Numbered from the stretch's first letter, positions 25,477-33,846 are shown. The stretch: DNA of 64,000 nt from Armatimonadota bacterium (GCA_017303935.1 JAFLBD010000003.1:248001-312000), one strand, 5' to 3'. Numbers and translations are program-made. The notes: a model not told the origin generated them from the sequence alone.

Positions 25477-26001
25477 TCATTTTGGTACTTTCAAGTTGGC
25501 TAGTAACCAGTCGCCGTCTTTGAGCCGAACCCTGCTGGCCCTCGCCTGCTCGACAGCCGAGCGAGTGAACCCACTCGGGCTCACAACCCAGGCTTCATCC
25601 GCGCGGTAGCGATCCCGTGCGCCTGCGGCTTCCTGCACCGATTTGATCCCAGCGGGCCGTCGCCAGCGCTTGGCTTGAACCACGACTCGCCTTCCTTGTC
25701 GATGGATGACCAGATCGGCTCCAAAGTCATTTGAACGCGGAGTCAGCTCGACCGCCCATCCCTCGCGCTCCAAAATCTGCCGGAGTGCGCGCTCGAACTC
25801 TTCTCCGCTCATCTGCTCGATTTGCCCAAGGGACGGAAGAGGCTGTATTCGTCGTATCCAGCGTTTGAAAATGATCCAAAGCAGCCCCATCAAAATCAGG
25901 CAAAGAAACACCAGAAAAAGCGGAAAAAATGCGCGAAGAAAAGCTCCGGAATAATCCGGGGCAGACTCCGAAAGCAGCAATCCTATTCCAAAATTCTCCA
26001 T
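25477..26001 (-). CDS. Membrane-anchored Mrr-like restriction endonuclease
   Basis: About 174 residues from ATG 26001 (MENFGIGLLL). A transmembrane helix lies at about 22-47 (AFFPLFLVFLCLILMGLL). A Mrr_cat-type PD-(D/E)xK nuclease domain follows, with EEFERALRQILEREGW, then Asp96 in FGADLVI, then Gln109-Ala-Lys111 in VVVQAKRW. This is the diagnostic D...QxK signature of the Mrr family. Soluble Mrr cleaves methylated DNA. A membrane-tethered version is known in other bacteria, but its target is unclear. It is an isolated gene with repeat copies on both sides. Confidence 0.82.
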   Translation of the reverse strand: MENFGIGLLLSESAPDYSGAFLRAFFPLFLVFLCLILMGLLWIIFKRWIRRIQPLPSLGQIEQMSGEEFERALRQILEREGWAVELTPRSNDFGADLVIHRQGRRVVVQAKRWRRPAGIKSVQEAAGARDRYRADEAWVVSPSGFTRSAVEQARASRVRLKDGDWLLANLKVPK

Positions 26002-26028
26002 AGGCACACTCTCAGTGTCATCAAGGAA

Positions 26029-26045
26029 TTAGGGGGGAGAGGGGG
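26029..26045. repeat. Partial copy (right tail only) of the dispersed repeat
   Basis: AATTAGGGGGGAGAGGGGG matches the tail of the element. The C-tract arm is missing, so this is a truncated copy between two minus-strand genes. Confidence 0.5.
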
Positions 26046-26046
26046 A

Positions 26047-26691
26047 CTACACCCCAAACTTGCCAAGCTCGACCAGAGCCGTGGACTGCCCAGTCGCCGC
26101 GCAGACAAACCGAACCGCCACCGCGCAAAACCGCGAATCCACCCCAAACTGCTCCGGAACGCCACCCTTAAACGTCACAAAACCGGCCGAACGGTAGCGG
26201 CTGAGATACGTGCGGCGGTGCGCCGAAAGAAGCGGCTGGAGCAACACTTCGGTCACCACTCCGTCCGAATTGCTGCGGTCGGGGGTCAGCTCCACCGAGC
26301 CTCCCACCGCCGAAACCGAAAACCGCACCGCATCGCCCATAAAAGGCGAATCGGGCGGATCCAAAGGCAGCTCCGCCCCCGGGTTCATCTGCAAAAACTT
26401 GAAAGACAAAGCGGTGAAAAAGAGGTTCGGCCTGGCGCGGTTACTGCTCGAACTTCCCGCTTCGCGATTGGCATAATCGGCCCAAGATTCGGCCTGAGCC
26501 AGGGTGAGATTCCGCCACGCATCGCCGATTCGGGCCAGATTTTGGCGATTGGCCTGTTGGCGCGGCGACCTTGGATCGTTGACCAGGGGCCGTTCGCGCA
26601 GCACCGTCCCGTTTGGGGTTTGGGCAAAAACGGCGTTGCCAGCCCTCCCGCTGATTCCGCCGAGCACGATGCCTTCTTTGACCTTTGCCAT
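26047..26691 (-). CDS. SGxxGN-family paralogue A (DUF6266-like N-terminus)
   Basis: The 214-residue product begins MAKVKEGIVLGGISGRAGNAVF. It carries the family signature SGRAGN, an R-E-R-P turn, then ND(P)RSPRQQANR and AWRNLTLAQAESWADYA. The C-terminal half contains PLDPPDSPFMGDAV and a strand pattern ending TGQSTALVELG. The same architecture occurs at 30506-31219, 40767-41414, 55459-56175 and, broken, 38925-39371. The N-terminal signature resembles DUF6266 of Bacteroidetes. No signal peptide is visible. Function unknown, possibly a structural or phage-tail-like protein. Confidence 0.75.
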   Translation of the reverse strand: MAKVKEGIVLGGISGRAGNAVFAQTPNGTVLRERPLVNDPRSPRQQANRQNLARIGDAWRNLTLAQAESWADYANREAGSSSSNRARPNLFFTALSFKFLQMNPGAELPLDPPDSPFMGDAVRFSVSAVGGSVELTPDRSNSDGVVTEVLLQPLLSAHRRTYLSRYRSAGFVTFKGGVPEQFGVDSRFCAVAVRFVCAATGQSTALVELGKFGV

Positions 26692-26753
26692 ACCGTGGAT
26701 TGTTGGCGCCTCCCCCCAAAATCCTCAGCCCGTCCATGCGGCGAGATGCATGG

Positions 26754-26790
26754 ACACTGCACGCACACTGCACGCACACTGCACGCACAC
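26754..26790. repeat. Short tandem repeat, 11-bp unit
   Basis: Three tandem copies of ACACTGCACGC followed by a partial ACAC, just upstream of the 26691 start on the minus strand. Confidence 0.85.
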
Positions 26791-26801
26791 ATGGGCACCA
26801 C

Positions 26802-27277
26802 TTACGCATTACATGTCGGAGGTACTGGATAAGAGGCCATACGCTTGTAGCGAGTGGTAAGTGCCAACGATATTTGACACAATGAAACACTTCGGATATC
26901 TAGTTCAGTCTCTTTAACAAACCCAAGAAGTGTATAAGCAAAGCAAATTTCGGCTCGTTTGCACAGAATACTAAGGTTACCAATGTCTACGTTAGGGCTT
27001 TTAGATTTGCAGAACCCTAGAAGCGGATCAAAAAAATCAAAGAAAGTTAGAATCGTTTCCGCATTGGCACACGTGTCTACTGGTGAAGAGGTCGCGGCCC
27101 ACCAGCTTTGATCGGAGGGTAGAGCCGCTCTCTTCTGATTTGCGTCACCGTTTTTCAAAGGCTATTCTAGGCAACATCGCTCTAGTGACGAGTCCAAAGC
27201 GCAGAAAGGTTCGGTTGATGAAGCAAATTTCGCAACAGGTGCGAGGCGAGCGGGGCCAATCCGAATCGCAATATACG
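26802..27277. other. Intergenic region, no convincing gene
   Basis: About 475 bases. A 42-codon plus-strand frame (26982-27110, MSTLGLLDLQNPRSGSKKSK) is possible but has no ribosome binding site. Frames on the minus strand read as low-complexity or unlikely protein. The right end holds the AAGGAGG of the next gene. Confidence 0.4.
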
Positions 27278-27290
27278 AAGGAGGTACATT

Positions 27291-27458
27291 TTGTACTACT
27301 ACATTTACAAGGACACGAACTCTGAATGGCGTTGGACCCTCTATGCGGCGAATAATCGAAAGATTGCAAATAGTGGCGAGGGATACCAGAACAAACAGGA
27401 TTGCCTCAGTGCAATAACCCTGGTCAAGGGTTCATCTGGCGCACCGATACACGAGTAA
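27291..27458 (+). CDS. DUF1508 (YegP-like) mini-protein
   Basis: A TTG-started frame of 55 residues, preceded six bases upstream by a perfect AAGGAGG (27278-27284). The protein begins MYYYIYKDTNSEWRWTLYAA, continues NNRKIANSGEGY and ends HE. This is the compact DUF1508 fold: a strand ending in W-R-W-x-L, an N-x-x-I-I-x-S turn and an E-G-Y. Function of the family is unknown. YegP-type proteins are often associated with stress or defence regions. It lies just upstream of the restriction-modification cluster, on the same strand. Confidence 0.75.
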   Translation: MYYYIYKDTNSEWRWTLYAANNRKIANSGEGYQNKQDCLSAITLVKGSSGAPIHE

Positions 27459-27499
27459 AGTAAAAAGTGGGGCGACGGAAACCTCGCCCCTTCTAAAAT

Positions 27500-28381
27500 A
27501 TGTCCGAAGAGCCGTTTGTTATTGTTTCCGATGAATCAGGAACTGAAGATTTGATTCGGTCGCTGAGTTTTATTGCTGGGCCGAGCCGCGCAATTGGTCG
27601 ACTCAATAAGAACTGCAAAGTGGCACTGTCCGAAAGTTGTCGCACCGAGATTAAGTTTAAAGATATTGATGACGCCGGACGCTGCAAGGCGGCCAAGGTT
27701 GCCCTTACGGCATTTCTCGATTGTCCAGATTGTCGTGCACTATGCCTCACATGGAGCATGCAAGATAGCCGTCGAAATGGATTGCATGGTCGAGACGATT
27801 GTGCGGATTTTCATCGGATGCTCTTCCACGGCCTTCGATCAGTAGCCGACTGGATCGGAGATAAACAGTGGCACTGGTGCCATGATCAAAAGTCAGATTT
27901 GCAGCAGGATGAACTCATAGAGTTTCTGAAAAATACTAGAGGCAACCGGTCTCACAAGTACCAAATCGAGGACCTATTTGGAAATTCTAGGCATTTCATT
28001 CGGATTGCAAAATTTGAACAACGTTGCTCAAAACAAACACCAATACTTGGACTTGCGGATCTGCTCGCGGGAGTATGTAGGCACTCGCTCCAGGACGCAG
28101 ATGGATGCGTGGCGCACTACCGGGCGAGATGTGGTCAGTCGCAGTTGGAGCTTGGCTCAGGTGACACAACAGAGAGTCCAACGACGCGGGCGACCAGAGC
28201 AAAGCGGGAATTTGTTGCTTATGTTAAGGATGAGTGCGGAAAGCGGAGGTTAGGAGTGAGCCTTGAAAGCACGAGGCGCCTGGCGACACGACGCAAGGGG
28301 ACAAAGTTCTGGATATGGCACTATGAACCTCAAGGACAATATGATAAAGCACCTCTTCGCTCGAAGAATACTGGCAGTTAA
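27500..28381 (+). CDS. DUF3800-like protein next to a restriction-modification system
   Basis: The 293-residue product begins MSEEPFVIVSDESGTED, with the N-terminal DESG motif (Asp11, Glu12) of the DUF3800 family. Near residue 200 it has TPILGLADLLAG, the second conserved acidic motif of this RNase H-like superfamily. DUF3800 proteins are predicted metal-dependent nucleases or nucleic-acid-binding proteins and are common in defence islands. The ATG at 27500 is preceded by TAAAATATG, so the transcript may be leaderless. About 160 bases separate it from the methyltransferase gene on the same strand. Confidence 0.75.
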   Translation: MSEEPFVIVSDESGTEDLIRSLSFIAGPSRAIGRLNKNCKVALSESCRTEIKFKDIDDAGRCKAAKVALTAFLDCPDCRALCLTWSMQDSRRNGLHGRDDCADFHRMLFHGLRSVADWIGDKQWHWCHDQKSDLQQDELIEFLKNTRGNRSHKYQIEDLFGNSRHFIRIAKFEQRCSKQTPILGLADLLAGVCRHSLQDADGCVAHYRARCGQSQLELGSGDTTESPTTRATRAKREFVAYVKDECGKRRLGVSLESTRRLATRRKGTKFWIWHYEPQGQYDKAPLRSKNTGS

Positions 28382-28538
28382 ATTTCTTTTTTGTAGCAAC
28401 AACTTCCGACCAATTTGATAATTCTGTGATAGAATCAAACCGGATTCTCATCTCAGGTCACTGGCAACGCCGGACCCGAAATTTGAATCCGAATTGCAAT
28501 GGCTGGCGTCCAGAAATTGTATAGTTAATTCAACACAC

Positions 28539-29495
28539 ATGAGTACCGCAACACTACGCGTCGCATCTTTTTTTGCCGGAATCGGGGGCTTCGACCTCGG
28601 TTTCGAGCGGGCAGGGTGCAAAGTTGTGTTTCAGTGTGAGCGTGACGGTTTTTGCCAGCAAGTATTGCAAAAACACTGGCCAGATGTGCCGCTTGTGGGG
28701 GATATTAACAATGTGACCGCCACTGACGTGCCCAGCGCCGAAATCTGGTGCGGAGGATTTCCGTGCCAGGACTTGTCACTAGCAAACCAAGGAAAAAGGA
28801 AGGGATTAGATGGTATCAGAAGTGGACTCTTTCACAAGTTTGCAGCGCTTGCTGCAGAAGTTCGACCAAAGTGGCTTGTCCTCGAAAATGTGGTCGGGCT
28901 CCTTAATTCCCATGACGGGGAGGATTTTGGAATCGTCCTCTCAGTTTTGGATGAACTCGGGTATTGTGCTGCATGGCGAGTTCTTGACAGTAAGTACTTC
29001 GGAACACCCCAGCGTCGCCGTCGTACGTTCGTTGTCGCAAGTCTTGAAACAGACGGCGCCGCCCGAGTCTTTTTTGACCACACCACAATTGGAAAAGTGG
29101 ATGGACCGTCACGCCTCCCAGGCGCGCACGCTACCTCCCGATCTGCAAAGGGCCATCGAGACGCAGATATCTACGTTATTCAACACGCGACGATCGGCAG
29201 AAAGCCAAACGCCGGCCCGCAAGCAAAGGGATTCAGATGCGACGGCGAAGCCTACACCCTCGACAGCCGAGGATCATCGGACGTTGTTTGTTCGACGAAT
29301 GCTGGCTTCGGAGTACGAAGCACTTCAGGGCTTTCCAGAGAACTGGACGGACGTAGATTCCGAGCACTAGGAAATGCAGTCAACGTTGATGTAGCAGAGT
29401 GGATTGCGAAGCGCATCGTTAGCGCCGAAAAAGCGGAAACTGGTAATGTTGGATCGTGGCTGTACACGTCGGAGAATATCTCGGTCAATGCGTAA
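28539..29495 (+). CDS. C5 cytosine DNA methyltransferase, motif IX region apparently in another frame
   Basis: About 318 residues from ATG 28539. Motifs seen: I, SFFAGIGGFDLGFERAG. IV, CGGFPCQDLS with catalytic Cys76. VI, Glu116 in LENVVGL. VIII, TPQRRRRTF. X, ALGNAVNVDVAEWI. Residues before motif IX follow the usual pattern (HATIGRKPNAG, AYTLDSRG). From about 29290 to 29350 the conserved motif IX (VRRMLASEYEALQGFPENW) is in the +1-shifted frame, while the annotated frame reads an unrelated sequence, then returns for motif X. Two compensating indels, real or from sequencing, are the simplest explanation. It overlaps the downstream endonuclease by 40 bases. Confidence 0.85.
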   Translation: MSTATLRVASFFAGIGGFDLGFERAGCKVVFQCERDGFCQQVLQKHWPDVPLVGDINNVTATDVPSAEIWCGGFPCQDLSLANQGKRKGLDGIRSGLFHKFAALAAEVRPKWLVLENVVGLLNSHDGEDFGIVLSVLDELGYCAAWRVLDSKYFGTPQRRRRTFVVASLETDGAARVFFDHTTIGKVDGPSRLPGAHATSRSAKGHRDADIYVIQHATIGRKPNAGPQAKGFRCDGEAYTLDSRGSSDVVCSTNAGFGVRSTSGLSRELDGRRFRALGNAVNVDVAEWIAKRIVSAEKAETGNVGSWLYTSENISVNA

Positions 29496-30340
29496 ATTCA
29501 TCAACTGAGATCATTCCTTACAAAGAAGGATCTCCGATCCCGAGTTGTCCATTCACTCACCAAGAATGTATTAAGCTCAGGAAGAAAACAAACCCAACTC
29601 AACCGGTTTGCTCTGTGGTATCCGGTGAGAAATTGTTTCCAGTATGTGAGAATAGAGTTTTGCCCTCTCTTAGCGTCAGTCCAAGTCCTAAAAACAAGTC
29701 GATCTTATTAGGAATCTCGAAAGTACTATTCCCGGGCGCATCCCATCAGGACCTCAAATATGGTACGCAATCGACTATAAGATTTCGAGCTCAGGGGGAA
29801 ACTAAGGGCCCCTCAAGCTCGATTCGCACTGATTACATTTTGGTGAATGATGACAAGGACTACATCGGTCGAACGAGTTGCATTCTTGAAGTACAAGCTG
29901 GCGGAGAAACGAGTTCGACAAGTGCCCTAACTCAGCACGTATTGGAATGGGCATCGATGAAGCATCCGACAAACGAGCAGCTCAGGCAATCGGTGAAGCA
30001 ACCCGGGATAATACCGAATAATGCCTGGAAGAGAACTTTAGAGCAGGTATTTCGAAAGGCACCTCTTTGTAGGCTCCATGGTGGCGGATTTGCAATTGCT
30101 CTTGGCACAATCAACTTCGACTATTTCACGAGGTTCATACGAACGTCGCACGATTATTATCCTGAATGGGAAGTCGCACTCGTGGAAATGTCTGACACAT
30201 GGCCTTCCGAACTTGATATCGAGTTTCGTCCGGGCCGAGCCGTATTTATGTCTTATTCGGAGCTTGTTGATTCAGTAAGTGAGTTCCCGTATTCAGAAAG
30301 TACTCCGAATCCATTCCTTGTTCCGCTTCATGATTTCTGA
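29456..30340 (+). CDS. NotI-like restriction endonuclease
   Basis: The 294-residue product starts at GTG 29456, overlapping the methyltransferase by 40 bases. Four cysteines (Cys31 in SCPF, Cys38, Cys52, Cys64 in FPVCENR) are spaced like the metal-binding Cys cluster of NotI-type enzymes. Downstream, Asp126 (SIRTDYILVN) and Glu145-Val-Gln147 (CILEVQAGG) fit the ExQ variant of the PD-(D/E)xK active site reported for NotI, as I recall it. Pairing with a C5 methyltransferase fits a type II system. Recognition sequence cannot be read. NotI-like enzymes usually recognise GC-rich 8-bp sites. Confidence 0.7.
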   Translation: MAVHVGEYLGQCVNSSTEIIPYKEGSPIPSCPFTHQECIKLRKKTNPTQPVCSVVSGEKLFPVCENRVLPSLSVSPSPKNKSILLGISKVLFPGASHQDLKYGTQSTIRFRAQGETKGPSSSIRTDYILVNDDKDYIGRTSCILEVQAGGETSSTSALTQHVLEWASMKHPTNEQLRQSVKQPGIIPNNAWKRTLEQVFRKAPLCRLHGGGFAIALGTINFDYFTRFIRTSHDYYPEWEVALVEMSDTWPSELDIEFRPGRAVFMSYSELVDSVSEFPYSESTPNPFLVPLHDF

Positions 30341-30505
30341 CGCTCATACTCGGTAGATGCAAGATTCATCGATTTTCTTGCGCATTTCACCGCAATTTTC
30401 AATTCTCACCTCCAAAACCTATCCACAACTGCCAATCATCGCCAGTAAGCCGGGTGCTGGGTGGCGGGTAAGCGTCATGCAGTGGCGGCGGGAACCAAAA
30501 GCCAC

Positions 30506-31219
30506 ATGGCAAAACTTAAACTATCGAGCTTCCTGAGCGGCGTGAGTGGGCGTGCCGGGAATGCTGTATATCGCTACACCAAAAACGGCACCGAGCTTAG
30601 CGATCGGCCGTTTGTGAACAACCCCAACACTCCGGCGCAATCTTTGGCCCGGTCTGCTTTTTCCAAGGCTACCAAGGCGTGGAAGACTCTGACCGCGGCT
30701 CAGGCGGCGGCCTGGAACGCATATGCGGCCAGCATCACCGAGACCGAAGCTGTGACCGGAGTCAAGACCAAGCGATCTGGATTCAACTGGTATGTCGCGC
30801 TTTCGAGCCGGTTTTATCAGGTGAACAACATGGCGGGAACCGCTCCGGCGACTCCTCCGGCCAGCGCCTTTACTGGCGATGCGTTGACCTTCACTTTGGG
30901 CGCGCAATCGGGCGGAATCAAGGTGACGGCGAGCGGAGGTAACTCGGCTGGCACGGTGACGGCCCTGATGTTCCAGAAGCTGACCAGCGCAAACAGCAAA
31001 CCGCAAAAGGCCAAGTACACCACCAAGGCTTACTTCGCCTTTCCTTCTGGTAGCCCGGCGACGACGGTGCCTTTGGCTCCGGGAGTTTATTCGGTCGCGA
31101 TCCAATACGTCAGCACGGCGACCGGTCAAGAGACCGCCATCCAGGTTCTGGGAACGGTTTCGGGCGTGACCTTTGCTGTGGCGGCTCCGGACGCGAGCGC
31201 CAAGAAGAAAGCGGCGTAA
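30506..31219 (+). CDS. SGxxGN-family paralogue B (DUF6266-like N-terminus)
   Basis: About 237 residues from ATG 30506 (MAKLKLSSFLSGVSGRAGN). Signature elements: SGRAGN, NNPNTPAQSLAR, AWKTLTAAQAAAWNAYA, then the strand-rich second half with PPASAFTGDAL and STATGQETAIQVLG. The C-terminus is Lys/Ala-rich (ASAKKKAA), as in the copy at 55459. An in-frame start at 30461 adds 15 residues before the conserved MAK and is not preferred. A strong hairpin (31241-31281) follows. No signal peptide. The function is unknown. Confidence 0.8.
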   Translation: MAKLKLSSFLSGVSGRAGNAVYRYTKNGTELSDRPFVNNPNTPAQSLARSAFSKATKAWKTLTAAQAAAWNAYAASITETEAVTGVKTKRSGFNWYVALSSRFYQVNNMAGTAPATPPASAFTGDALTFTLGAQSGGIKVTASGGNSAGTVTALMFQKLTSANSKPQKAKYTTKAYFAFPSGSPATTVPLAPGVYSVAIQYVSTATGQETAIQVLGTVSGVTFAVAAPDASAKKKAA

Positions 31220-31240
31220 GTCTTCTCCTTTTGTTGTTTC

Positions 31241-31281
31241 CAACTCGCCCCGTGGGGATATCTTCTCTACGGGGCGAGTTG
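31241..31281 (+). terminator. Strong hairpin after the paralogue B gene
   Basis: CAACTCGCCCCGT pairs with ACGGGGCGAGTTG (13 bp) around a 15-base loop, 20 bases after the stop. There is no T-run, so it is a hairpin of terminator type but not a classical rho-independent one. Confidence 0.6.
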
Positions 31282-31300
31282 TGCTTGGGGGGTGGGGTGG

Positions 31301-31630
31301 TTAGGACGGTGGCCTGCTAGAAAGGACTGCGAACAGGATCAACAAGCACACCAGCGAGCCCATGACGATCGCGAAGATGGCGCGGCCTTTGCCATCCTTT
31401 CCCGGGTTGCGCTTGAGATCGTGCAAGGCCCAGATTCCCATCAAGATGGCGATGGGCGCCATGATTCCGGTGAGCGCGAGCAGTCCCATGTAGCCCGCCA
31501 CGATCGCGAGCCCGGAGGTGTTCACCGGCGCGACGTACCGCAACTTCGGGTCGACCGGCGTCTGCGGCGGGTGCAGGTCTGGGCGCGGGTACATGCCTTC
31601 TTCCTGCACTGGAGGTGGCTTGTTATCCAT
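31301..31630 (-). CDS. DUF4190-like membrane protein
   Basis: About 109 residues from ATG 31630 (a GTG at 31636 is possible). The proline-rich N-terminus is followed by two transmembrane helices: NTSGLAIVAGYMGLLALTGI and, after a loop, a second hydrophobic stretch GRAIFAIVMGSLVCLLILF. The pattern S-G-L-A-I at the start of TM1 and G-x-A-x-A near TM2 matches DUF4190. Function unknown. It begins two bases after the stop of the upstream secreted protein gene (31633-33378), so the two are co-transcribed. Confidence 0.7.
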   Translation of the reverse strand: MDNKPPPVQEEGMYPRPDLHPPQTPVDPKLRYVAPVNTSGLAIVAGYMGLLALTGIMAPIAILMGIWALHDLKRNPGKDGKGRAIFAIVMGSLVCLLILFAVLSSRPPS

Positions 31631-31632
31631 GA

Positions 31633-33378
31633 TCACATTCTATCACGGGATTCTGGTTTTGGCTCGACAATCTTCGCCAGCTTTTCTGCAAGGGATTGGA
31701 TTTCTTGGGGGAGGGCCGGGTTGGCATTGATCAGGTACCAATATTGCGCGCGGTTCGGCGCGCTCTCCATCAGCTTCAGCACCATCTCCGCGGTTTTCGC
31801 ATCCGACCGGAACAGCGCTTGGCCGACCAAATCCCACCCTTGTTGCCGGGCGAATTCATCCTTCTTTAGCTTGGCGAGCTTCTCGGCGATGAGCGGCAGC
31901 GTCTTGGCTGGGTTGCGGAACATCCCTTCAGCGACGAACGCGGCAAAGCCTTGCCCGCTCACGGATGGTTGCTGTTTTATCCAGCTCAGGCACCGGGACT
32001 CGTCGGCGATCCAGGCCTTTTGCGCATAGATGGCGCACTCGGCCGAGGTCAGCGATTCCGCCTTCACGAATTCGGGGTCGAAGGCGGTCTTCAAGCTGGG
32101 ATTGTTGGCTGGAATCGCGAGTCGTCCCATCGCCTCGATCTCGCGCACGAATCGGCTCGGCGTCACCATCGGCTGCAGCACTTTCTTGATCTCAGCGTAG
32201 GTCGCGCCTTCCGTGAACATCCAGACTCGGACTTGATCCCACGGGCCCGCGATGCGCTCTTGGGACTGATGAAACGCCAGCGCGATCAGCTCGGGGCGGG
32301 TGGTTTCGATCGCTCGGTAGGGCGTTTTGATCGTCGGCTCCGACTTCTTCATCTCAAGGCAGGCCGCGCGCCCTTTTCCGGTGGCAATACCTTCGCGCGG
32401 GGAGAGCTTCACTCCGCCGCAAACCAGCAGATCTTGCACCTTCGAATCTCGGCTATCCAGCGTGAATCCGGGCACGACGATCAGCGATGCGGGCGCATTC
32501 GGCCCAGTGGCGCAGGAGACTTGGTAGCTCGTCATGCTGCTGGAATGGAACTCGATCTTGTACTTGCTGATGTTCGAAAGCGCGAGCTGGACGTATTCTC
32601 CGTCGCCGTCCTTATCTTCCCAAACGCCGGCATAGCCTTGGCTCACTGGCTCTTGGTTCGAGCCTGGGAGCAGCGAGACTTCGCGCACGGGCTTCGGCGG
32701 ATTCAGGGCAGGGTCACATTTGCAATGGAGCGTGCGCCGGATCAGCCCCTGCCCCACCGTTTTGAGCGTTGCGACTGGGAATGAGTCTTCGACATAGATC
32801 GTTCCGAGTGTCGCCGCGCGCAACCGGTACGACAAGGTGCAAGTCGACATCACGTACTTTAGGTTCCGGTCCACGCCTTCGCACGAGTTCGCGAAATGCT
32901 CGCCCAGATACGGGCTGTATTGGCGGTCTTTCCGCAGCGATTCGATTTGGTCGCGGAGGTCGGCAATCACTGGCGACATCGACACTTCGCCCTGGAACAG
33001 ATAGCTGATGATGCTCTTCGAGCGCTCTAATTCGACGGCCCACTTTCGCATGGATGGAGCAAATCCCGGATCCATCTCAACCACCACATCGTAGTCGTGG
33101 CCATAGAAGTTGTGCGGGCGGGTGCACTCGACATGGCAGGTCCCATCCGTGCAGGCGATGTGGCTCACATGGACCTTTTTCGATCCTTCATGATTGCAAT
33201 AATCCAGGCCGCTTTCGCCGTCTGGGCTCCAATCGGACCAGGAGTAGCTGCACTCGAGCACATATCCCCCTCCGATCTTGAAGTCGGTTCTCGTCGCACG
33301 CGGTGTTGGAGGTGGTTCACGGAACGCGGTGAACCCGGAAGCCTGCATCGTAGCCAAGAGCAGAATCGAAGTGAGCAT
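31633..33378 (-). CDS. Secreted protein of unknown function
   Basis: The 581-residue product has a signal peptide (MLTSILLLATMQASGF) and a beta-rich N-terminal half with paired cysteines (LECSYSWSDWSPDGE, DYCNHEG, DGTCHVECTR). The C-terminal half is helical, with a repeat-like character (AKTLPLIAEKLAKLKKDEFA, SDAKTAEMVLKLMESAPN), suggesting HEAT- or Sel1-like helices. No catalytic motif is recognised. Its stop codon lies two bases before the DUF4190-like gene on the same strand. Probably exported, with disulfides. Confidence 0.7.
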   Translation of the reverse strand: MLTSILLLATMQASGFTAFREPPPTPRATRTDFKIGGGYVLECSYSWSDWSPDGESGLDYCNHEGSKKVHVSHIACTDGTCHVECTRPHNFYGHDYDVVVEMDPGFAPSMRKWAVELERSKSIISYLFQGEVSMSPVIADLRDQIESLRKDRQYSPYLGEHFANSCEGVDRNLKYVMSTCTLSYRLRAATLGTIYVEDSFPVATLKTVGQGLIRRTLHCKCDPALNPPKPVREVSLLPGSNQEPVSQGYAGVWEDKDGDGEYVQLALSNISKYKIEFHSSSMTSYQVSCATGPNAPASLIVVPGFTLDSRDSKVQDLLVCGGVKLSPREGIATGKGRAACLEMKKSEPTIKTPYRAIETTRPELIALAFHQSQERIAGPWDQVRVWMFTEGATYAEIKKVLQPMVTPSRFVREIEAMGRLAIPANNPSLKTAFDPEFVKAESLTSAECAIYAQKAWIADESRCLSWIKQQPSVSGQGFAAFVAEGMFRNPAKTLPLIAEKLAKLKKDEFARQQGWDLVGQALFRSDAKTAEMVLKLMESAPNRAQYWYLINANPALPQEIQSLAEKLAKIVEPKPESRDRM

Positions 33379-33486
33379 CCTCCATTATAGTGACTTTCGG
33401 TGCTCGTTCCACAGGATTTGCTGCACACGGGTGAACATGTGCAATCCTCACGCGTTTTCTAGATAACCGATTTAGTCGCGCCCGGC

Positions 33487-33846
33487 TTATTGCTCAACGA
33501 ATTCCACGATACCGACAGCGTTGCCATCCGGATCTTTGATCACCGACGAGAATCCGACTCCTGGAACCGGGGACTTTTCGCCGTCGGTCGAACCGCCGAT
33601 CTGAACCGCTTTCGCCAAGGTCGCGTCCAAACTCGCCACGCGGAACCACAGGCTAGGAGAGTCTCCCGCGTTCACCACATCCTTCTTCATCAGGCCGCCG
33701 ATGTGCTGATCGCCAATACCGAAGACCACCATATCGGGGGTGAACGCCTGGAAATTCCAGCCGAATAGCGATTCGTAGAACGCCTGGCTTCGGGCGATAT
33801 CGGTGACAAAGTACTCGACGTGGCAGAGGTTGTTGAGTTCGCTCAT
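33487..33846 (-). CDS. VOC (glyoxalase/bleomycin-resistance-fold) protein
   Basis: About 119 residues from ATG 33846. A single VOC module: LCHVEYFVTDIARSQAFYES with an early His, then LFGWNF, and near the end VIKDPDGNAVGIVEF with the typical DPDGN motif and Glu. The bound metal and substrate cannot be inferred. The protein is the length of stand-alone antibiotic-resistance or glyoxalase-like VOC domains. An AraC-type gene lies immediately upstream on the same strand. Confidence 0.85.
   Translation of the reverse strand: MSELNNLCHVEYFVTDIARSQAFYESLFGWNFQAFTPDMVVFGIGDQHIGGLMKKDVVNAGDSPSLWFRVASLDATLAKAVQIGGSTDGEKSPVPGVGFSSVIKDPDGNAVGIVEFVEQ

Noticed and set aside
26755-26790. Possible CRISPR-like array
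   Set aside because: The 11-bp units are contiguous without spacers, so this is a simple tandem repeat.
26441-26890. Minus-strand frames of over 100 codons around the tandem repeat
   Set aside because: They overlap the paralogue A gene in another frame, with compositions typical of shadow frames.
28810-29370. Long plus-strand frame inside the methyltransferase gene
   Set aside because: It is the shifted frame that happens to hold motif IX. Only about 29290-29350 looks like real coding, and the rest is a shadow.
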